Below, one piece after another: positions 58,782 through 64,000 of a stretch of 64,000 bases of DNA. The notes below the pieces were generated by a model that was given only the letters and a program-made list of their open reading frames with translations, did not search any database and was not told the DNA's origin. The first letter of the stretch is position 1; each line of letters starts with the position of its first letter. Source of the stretch: Bacillus sp. AFS088145. GTDB taxonomy: Bacteria; Bacillota; Bacilli; Bacillales; Bacillaceae_G. Both the position numbers and the translations under genes were made by a program. Location: assembly GCF_002564465.1 (NCBI RefSeq), contig NZ_NUUX01000008.1:163953-227952 (forward strand), given 5' to 3'.

Positions 58782-59879
58782 TGTACGCGCATGTCTACTA
58801 ATATTTAATAATACACCTACGGCTAATAGCATTAATGTTAGAGATGAACCACCATAGCTTAAAAATGGTAATGTAATCCCTGTAACAGGCATTAAGCCTA
58901 TTACAACGCCTATATTAATCATTACTTGTATTGCAATCATTGAGACAATTCCTACTGCTAAAAAAGTACCGAATAAATCAGGTGCACTTAAAGCAATTCG
59001 GATCCCTCTCCAAAGTAATAAAGAGAATAATAAGATGACAAACGTTCCGCCAATAAATCCTAATTCTTCTGATAAAATAGCAAAGATAAAATCAGTTTGT
59101 GGTTCTGGCAAATACATAAACTTTTGTCTACTTTGTCCCAACCCTAAACCAAATAATCCACCAGGACCAATTGCGTATAGCGATTGAATAATTTGGAATC
59201 CAGTTCCTAATGGATCAGACCATGGATCTAGAAATGATGTAATCCTTTTTATTCGATATGGAGCAGAAGCTATTAGGCCAACAAATCCTGCAACCCCAAC
59301 AATCCCCAATCCCATAAAATGAGAAATTCTTGCTCCAGCTACGAATATGATGATTACACAAGTACCTACCATTACTGTACCTGTTCCTAAATCAGGTTGA
59401 AGCATAATTAAACCAAACGCCAAAAACACAAGACCTAATGTTGGTACAAGACCCTTTTTAAAAGACGTAATATTTTTCTGATTATCTGCTAAGTATTTTG
59501 ATAGAAATACCATCATTCCAAGTTTCATAAACTCAGAGGGCTGGATCGAGAATGCACCGATTCCAATCCAACTTCGTGCACCACCTCGTACTAGACCAAC
59601 TCCTGGTACAAGTACAAGTACCAACAAGATAAAACAAGCGATTAATATTTTTTTTGCATGAGTTTTGAAAAGCCAATAGTCAATATTTGAAACAACAAAC
59701 ATTCCAACTACTCCAACCCCAGCAAATAATAATTGCCGTTTAGCAAAAAAGAACGAATCATGAAACTTATAAGATGCCCATATTGCACTAGCACTGTAAA
59801 CCATAATCATACCTACTGTTAATAATGATAGCGTAACGAGAACAAGAATCATGTCAGGACTATTTTTCTTTGTTGGCAC
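58779..59879 (-). CDS. spoVE: SEDS peptidoglycan glycosyltransferase SpoVE
   Basis: SEDS-family lipid II polymerase, required for spore cortex synthesis with the PBP SpoVD. The 366 residues (exactly the B. subtilis length) form about ten membrane helices with the SEDS blocks MVYSASAIWASY, QPSEFMKLG, QPDLGTGTVM (catalytic-type Asp), PEPQTDFIFA and GITLPFLSYGGSS. Start MPTKKNSPD matches. FtsW is a paralogue; the place between murD and murG and the sequence point to SpoVE. An FtsW should exist elsewhere. Confidence 0.95.
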   Translation of the reverse strand: MPTKKNSPDMILVLVTLSLLTVGMIMVYSASAIWASYKFHDSFFFAKRQLLFAGVGVVGMFVVSNIDYWLFKTHAKKILIACFILLVLVLVPGVGLVRGGARSWIGIGAFSIQPSEFMKLGMMVFLSKYLADNQKNITSFKKGLVPTLGLVFLAFGLIMLQPDLGTGTVMVGTCVIIIFVAGARISHFMGLGIVGVAGFVGLIASAPYRIKRITSFLDPWSDPLGTGFQIIQSLYAIGPGGLFGLGLGQSRQKFMYLPEPQTDFIFAILSEELGFIGGTFVILLFSLLLWRGIRIALSAPDLFGTFLAVGIVSMIAIQVMINIGVVIGLMPVTGITLPFLSYGGSSLTLMLLAVGVLLNISRHART

Positions 59880-59913
59880 TTAAATACACCTCAACTTTTG
59901 AATTAAACAAGCC

Positions 59914-61266
59914 TTACATTAACTTATGCACTGCTTGTATAAATTTATTACCACGTTCTTCAAAAGTCTTAAATTGATCCCAGCTTGCACAAGCAGGTGA
60001 CAATAAAATAATATCTCCAACTTCTGAATGAGCGAATGCTTCATTTACAGCATCTTCAACATTATCTACCGATTTTACTGCTTTCATTCCTGCTTTTTCT
60101 GCTGATTCAATTAATTTTTCTGCTGTTTGACCATAAGTGACCATTTTTTTTACATTTTTAAAATAAGGAATTAAATCGTCAAAACCATTGCCTCGATCTA
60201 ATCCACCAGCTATTAAAATGACTGGTTTTTGAAAAGAAGAAATTGCTTTTTGTGTTGCTAAAATATTAGTAGCTTTTGAATCATTATAAAACTTTCTCTT
60301 ATTTATTTCTGTAACAAACTGAAGTCGGTGCTCTACACCTGTGAAAGTTGTTAATACCTTTACAATCGCATCGTTTTCAACATCAAGTAGTTTAGAAATT
60401 GCTACTGCTGCTAATATATTTTCTAAATTATGTTTACCTGGTAAGACAATTTTTTCAACTTCAATCACTTTTTTCTCTTTAAAATAAACAAAGCCATTTT
60501 GAACATATGCACCATCTTGCATAATTTTAGTTGTAGAGAATGGAATAATTTTCGCTCTAATTTGAGAAGCCATTGCCATTACATTCTCATCATCAAAATT
60601 AACGACAGCAAAATCATTTTCTGTTTGATTTTTAAATATATTGGCTTTTGCCTTAATATACTCATCTTTTGTACCATGATAGTCTAAATGAGCTTCGAAA
60701 ATATTTGTGATTAATGAAATTTTTGGTCGGAAACTTTCGATTCCCATCAATTGAAATGAAGAAAGTTCAGTTACAATAATATTATCTTCATTTGCATTTT
60801 CAGCAACTTCACATGCAACAGTACCAATATTTCCTGCAACAAGTGGTTTTTTATTGCCTTCTTGTAACATATTTAATGCTAAAGTTGTCGTTGTCGTTTT
60901 CCCATTTGAGCCTGTAATTCCGATAAAAGGTGCTTCACTTATTAAATATGCAAGCTCTATTTCCGTATAGACCGGAATACTACGCTTTACAGCTTCTATT
61001 AATAATGGATTCGTATATGGAATTCCTGGATTTTTGACGATACAAAATGGTTGATTATCTAATAATGATAGTGGATGCTCACCACAAACTACGTTAAAAC
61101 CTTCACTTTTTAGCTTTTGTGCGATTTCATTTTGTTCAAAAGGAGTTCGATCATTAACAGTTACAGTCGCACCTAATTTTTTTAATAATCTACTAGCTGC
61201 ATAACCGCTCTTTGCCATTCCTAATACTAATACATTTTTATTTTGAAAATTCGATATGTTATTCAA
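59914..61266 (-). CDS. murD: UDP-N-acetylmuramoyl-L-alanine:D-glutamate ligase
   Basis: ATP-dependent Mur ligase that adds D-glutamate to UDP-MurNAc-L-Ala. The 450 residues have an N-terminal UDP-binding Rossmann domain ([10 protein letters not shown]), the ATP loop [11 protein letters not shown] (116-126), the conserved [16 protein letters not shown] block and the C-terminal domain with NDSKATN and [10 protein letters not shown]. Its start is immediately next to the mraY stop. D-Glu supply links it to the racemase gene at 15.6 kb. Confidence 0.98.
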   Translation of the reverse strand: MNNISNFQNKNVLVLGMAKSGYAASRLLKKLGATVTVNDRTPFEQNEIAQKLKSEGFNVVCGEHPLSLLDNQPFCIVKNPGIPYTNPLLIEAVKRSIPVYTEIELAYLISEAPFIGITGSNGKTTTTTLALNMLQEGNKKPLVAGNIGTVACEVAENANEDNIIVTELSSFQLMGIESFRPKISLITNIFEAHLDYHGTKDEYIKAKANIFKNQTENDFAVVNFDDENVMAMASQIRAKIIPFSTTKIMQDGAYVQNGFVYFKEKKVIEVEKIVLPGKHNLENILAAVAISKLLDVENDAIVKVLTTFTGVEHRLQFVTEINKRKFYNDSKATNILATQKAISSFQKPVILIAGGLDRGNGFDDLIPYFKNVKKMVTYGQTAEKLIESAEKAGMKAVKSVDNVEDAVNEAFAHSEVGDIILLSPACASWDQFKTFEERGNKFIQAVHKLM

Positions 61267-62241
61267 TTACATCCACACCTCAATATAGATTCCTAATAAT
61301 GCAAAAAGTAATCCTACAAACCAAAATGTTACAACTACACGCCATTCTGACCATCCAGATAATTCATAATGATGGTGCAGAGGACTCATTTTAAATACCC
61401 TTTTACCAGTTGCTTTAAATGATGCAACTTGAATCATTACTGATAGTGTTTCAATTACAAAAATACCACCAATAATAACAAGTAAAATTTCTAAGTGTGT
61501 AACGATTGCAATTGCAGCAAGCGCCCCACCTAAAGCTAATGAGCCCGTATCTCCCATAAATACCTTTGCAGGGTGTGCATTAAATACTAAGAAACCTAAT
61601 ACAGCTCCTACAACTGCTATTGAAAATATTGCCACATCCAACTGGTGCTGGTTATAAGCAAGTACTGCATATGCACCAAATGCGATTGCTGCTGTACCTG
61701 ATACAAGTCCATCTAATCCATCTGTTAAATTTACAGCGTTTGAAGTACCAACTAGCATAAAGATAATTAATAATACATAGATAAAGCCTAAATCAAATGA
61801 ATAATGTGTCCCTGGTATCGAAATAGATGTAGAGATTCCCATAGCACGTATTGCAAAAAAGACAATGATTGACACAATAACTTGGCAAATGAATTTTTGT
61901 TTAGATGTTAGTCCTAGGTTTCTTTTTTTAACAACCTTAATATAGTCATCTAAAAATCCAATTACTCCAAAACAAATTGTGACAAATAATAATACATATG
62001 TACGTGTTGATAAAACATCAAAATACATAGAAATTAAAAGTGCAGATAAACTTAAAGAAATTAATATGATAATCCCACCCATTGTTGGGGTTCCTGATTT
62101 CTTTTTATGAGATTGTGGACCTTCGTCTCGAATACTCTGTCCAAATTTAAGTTTTCTTAAGTACGGTATAAAAATAGGCGATAAAATGACTGCAATGATA
62201 AATGCTGAAATCATAGCAACTAAAATTGACGGTTCTAGCAT
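61267..62241 (-). CDS. mraY: Phospho-N-acetylmuramoyl-pentapeptide transferase MraY
   Basis: Integral membrane enzyme that transfers phospho-MurNAc-pentapeptide to undecaprenyl phosphate, making lipid I. The 324 residues have ten helices. The signatures are [12 protein letters not shown] (about 46-57), [16 protein letters not shown] with the DD pair, [12 protein letters not shown] with catalytic-site Asp residues, [12 protein letters not shown] and the SPLHHHYE motif near the C-terminus. Confidence 0.98.
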   Translation of the reverse strand: MLEPSILVAMISAFIIAVILSPIFIPYLRKLKFGQSIRDEGPQSHKKKSGTPTMGGIIILISLSLSALLISMYFDVLSTRTYVLLFVTICFGVIGFLDDYIKVVKKRNLGLTSKQKFICQVIVSIIVFFAIRAMGISTSISIPGTHYSFDLGFIYVLLIIFMLVGTSNAVNLTDGLDGLVSGTAAIAFGAYAVLAYNQHQLDVAIFSIAVVGAVLGFLVFNAHPAKVFMGDTGSLALGGALAAIAIVTHLEILLVIIGGIFVIETLSVMIQVASFKATGKRVFKMSPLHHHYELSGWSEWRVVVTFWFVGLLFALLGIYIEVWM

Positions 62242-62332
62242 TATACGCCCTCCTTTCTAAGTTCTCTTCTTTGTTGTTTACTTAATAGTTTAATTCTTTT
62301 ATAAAGAATTATGAAATCAATTTTTCACATTA

Positions 62333-62361
62333 CAAAGAAGAGGATACTATCCTCTTCTTTG
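62333..62361 (-). terminator. Perfect palindrome over the murE stop codon
   Basis: CAAAGAAGAGGATA and TATCCTCTTCTTTG (14 bp) with a single central base; the TAG stop of murE lies in the centre. No T-run follows, so it is more likely an mRNA-stabilising or translational-termination structure than a terminator. Confidence 0.5.
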
Positions 62362-63813
62362 CAAAATAGCTTCTTTAGCTTCTTCAACATCATCAAAATG
62401 TGAAACATTTGTTCCTACAATCTGATATGTCTCATGACCTTTACCTGCAATAACAATAATATCATGTTTTTTTGCATTTTGAATCGCAAATGTTATAGCT
62501 TTTTTACGATCTTCTATTACCGTAATATTATTATGCTCTAATCCGCGTTTCATGTCTTCTAAAATTAAAGTAGGGTCTTCTGTTCTTGGGTTATCCGATG
62601 TAAAGATCGCTTTTGTTGAAAGATCCGCTGCAATCTTACCCATAAGTGGTCGTTTTGTTCGATCACGATCTCCACCACAACCAACAACAGTAAAAATATC
62701 ATTTTTTGCAAATTGCTTAACAGTATTTAATACATTTTCTAAACTATCTGGTGTATGTGCATAGTCTACAATAATTGTAAAATCCTGCCCAGCATTAACG
62801 GCTTGGAAACGTCCCGGTACTCCTTCAATCGTCGCGACTGCGTCTAGGATTGTCTCCATTTCTATATTTAATGCGATTCCTGCACCAATTGCCGCTAACA
62901 CATTATATACATTAAATGTTCCGATTAGATTCATTTCTACAACATATTGTTTATTTAAAAAATGTAATGTGAATCTAGTACCCGCATTCGTTAATTCAAT
63001 TTCATCAGCAAACAAGTCAGCTTCTTGACTTAAACCATAAGTTATTAGATTTGCTTGTGTAAACTTCATATATTCTTCAGAAGCAGCATCATCATTATTT
63101 AGGATTGCAAATTTAGGTTTTTGCGTTGAGAAGCTATTACCTAATTGAGAGAATAATAAACCTTTAGCTTTTTTATATTCTTCCATCGTTCCATGATAAT
63201 CTAAATGATCTTGTGATAGATTTGTAAAAACAGCTATATCATATTCACAGCCATGAACACGCCCTAAGTGTAATGCATGTGAAGAAACTTCCATAACTGC
63301 AGTATCCACATTTGCGTCAACCATTTTTGCAAACATTGATTGTAAAGTTAAGCTATCAGGAGTTGTATTTTTTGTTTCAAAAATCTCTTCTCCTATTTTC
63401 ATACCAATTGTGCCGATGACACCTGTTTTTTTCTTATTGTGTTTAACAATCTCTTCAATAATATATGAAGTAGTGGTCTTACCATTCGTACCAGTAATAC
63501 CAACTAGGTTTAGTTTGTGTGTTGGGTTTTCATAAAAGGCATTACCAACAACAGCCATCGAACGATTTGTGTCTTTCACATAAGCTACTGGAACATTCGA
63601 TTCAATTGGTTTTTGTGCAAGGATCGCTACTGCGCCTTTTTCAATCGCTTGATTTACGTACTTGTGGCCATCCACTGTATATCCTTCAATACAGATGAAT
63701 AAATAACCTGGTTTTACATTTCTTGAATCCATTTCAACCCCAGTGATTTCCGGATTTTCAGATGGAAGATTCACTAAAGGCTTTAATCTTGATAGTAAAG
63801 TATGAAGTTTCAT
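62347..63813 (-). CDS. murE: UDP-MurNAc-tripeptide synthetase (meso-DAP-adding)
   Basis: Mur ligase that adds the third stem residue. The 488 residues (ATG 63813 with AAAGGAATTACT before it) include the ATP loop [11 protein letters not shown] (105-115), the carbamoylated-lysine block near [14 protein letters not shown], and the specificity motif DNPRTEDP, whose DNPR is diagnostic for meso-diaminopimelate enzymes (lysine-type have D(D/N)P(N/A)). It follows spoVD as in B. subtilis. Confidence 0.98.
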   Translation of the reverse strand: MKLHTLLSRLKPLVNLPSENPEITGVEMDSRNVKPGYLFICIEGYTVDGHKYVNQAIEKGAVAILAQKPIESNVPVAYVKDTNRSMAVVGNAFYENPTHKLNLVGITGTNGKTTTSYIIEEIVKHNKKKTGVIGTIGMKIGEEIFETKNTTPDSLTLQSMFAKMVDANVDTAVMEVSSHALHLGRVHGCEYDIAVFTNLSQDHLDYHGTMEEYKKAKGLLFSQLGNSFSTQKPKFAILNNDDAASEEYMKFTQANLITYGLSQEADLFADEIELTNAGTRFTLHFLNKQYVVEMNLIGTFNVYNVLAAIGAGIALNIEMETILDAVATIEGVPGRFQAVNAGQDFTIIVDYAHTPDSLENVLNTVKQFAKNDIFTVVGCGGDRDRTKRPLMGKIAADLSTKAIFTSDNPRTEDPTLILEDMKRGLEHNNITVIEDRKKAITFAIQNAKKHDIIVIAGKGHETYQIVGTNVSHFDDVEEAKEAILQRRG

Positions 63814-63838
63814 AGTAATTCCTTTCGTATACACTAAA

Positions 63839-64000
63839 TCATTTTTTATCTTTAGTTTTAGATTTAGTTTCTTCTTTCGTTCCTAAATAAATTCTTATTT
63901 TAGAACCTTCTTTTAGTTTAACACCTGCTTTTGGTGCTTGGTCAACGACAATATTTCCACTGCCACTATATTCAATAGTAAAAGTATCTAGCAAAGGTTG
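63839..64000 (-). CDS. spoVD: C-terminal end of a PASTA-domain penicillin-binding protein (SpoVD-like), 5' part outside the window
   Basis: The last 53 codons of a minus-strand gene are visible; they are missed if only complete frames are considered. The sequence [20 protein letters not shown] followed by IYLG is the second half of a PASTA domain, and the end is a Lys-rich tail ([12 protein letters not shown]-stop). The stop is at 63839-63841, 25 bases before murE. B. subtilis spoVD, directly upstream of murE, encodes the SpoVE-partner transpeptidase with one PASTA domain. PbpB also has PASTA domains, so the symbol rests on synteny. Confidence 0.85.
   Translation of the reverse strand, partial: QPLLDTFTIEYSGSGNIVVDQAPKAGVKLKEGSKIRIYLGTKEETKSKTKDKK

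Overview
The window is AT-rich chromosomal DNA from an endospore-forming member of the Bacillaceae (Firmicutes). The evidence is near-complete synteny with the Bacillus subtilis dcw / spoIIG / ylm / pyr / priA-fmt-rsmB region, a pro-sigma-E gene with its SpoIIGA protease, sigG and spoVE, PyrR and T-box leader RNAs, and A/T-rich intrinsic terminators. The genus cannot be fixed from the sequence alone. Almost all genes lie on the minus strand, so the biological order runs from position 64000 down to 1.

Right part (about 44-64 kb): the C-terminal end of a PASTA-domain PBP (spoVD), then murE, mraY, murD, spoVE, murG, murB, divIB, ftsA and ftsZ (peptidoglycan precursor synthesis and the divisome). 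Then come spoIIGA-sigE and sigG (mother-cell and forespore sigma factors), the ylmC, pgeF, ylmE, sepF, ylmG, ylmH group and divIVA (septum placement). A plus-strand methyltransferase gene is inserted between ftsZ and spoIIGA.

Middle part (about 25-43 kb): ileS with a T-box leader, a small HTH-protein gene and a secreted CAP-domain gene that share an upstream motif, a DksA/TraR-like ylyA, lspA and rluD. The complete de novo UMP operon follows: pyrR, pyrP, pyrB, pyrC, pyrAA, pyrAB, pyrK, pyrD, pyrF, pyrE. It has a clear promoter, two PyrR-type attenuators and a strong terminator.

Accessory part (about 13.4-25.2 kb): this separates pyrE from rqcH. It holds a DinB/DUF1572 protein, a frameshifted secreted YiiX-like amidase, a split small membrane-protein gene, a heterodimeric ABC exporter, a GNAT acetyltransferase, a Nudix hydrolase, an MFS-transporter remnant and a second-type glutamate racemase. 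It also contains a roughly 600-bp array of A/T-rich units repeated every 20-21 bp.

Left part (1-12.7 kb): a P-type Ca2+ ATPase, yicC/yloC, gmk, rpoZ, coaBC, priA, def, fmt, rsmB and a partial rlmN. The usual remA is missing between yicC and gmk.

Noteworthy non-coding content: two copies of an uncharacterised repeat of about 260 bp (43.57 and 55.99 kb); a hairpin-forming repeat family of about 120 bp that begins inside the stop codons of both priA and sigG; a third Bacillaceae-type hairpin repeat near 13.2 kb; and a well-preserved spoIIG promoter with Spo0A boxes and a long -35/-10 spacer. No tRNA, rRNA, CRISPR array, prophage or intact insertion sequence was found. No convincing new defence or mobile system is visible. 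The most unusual material is the repeats.
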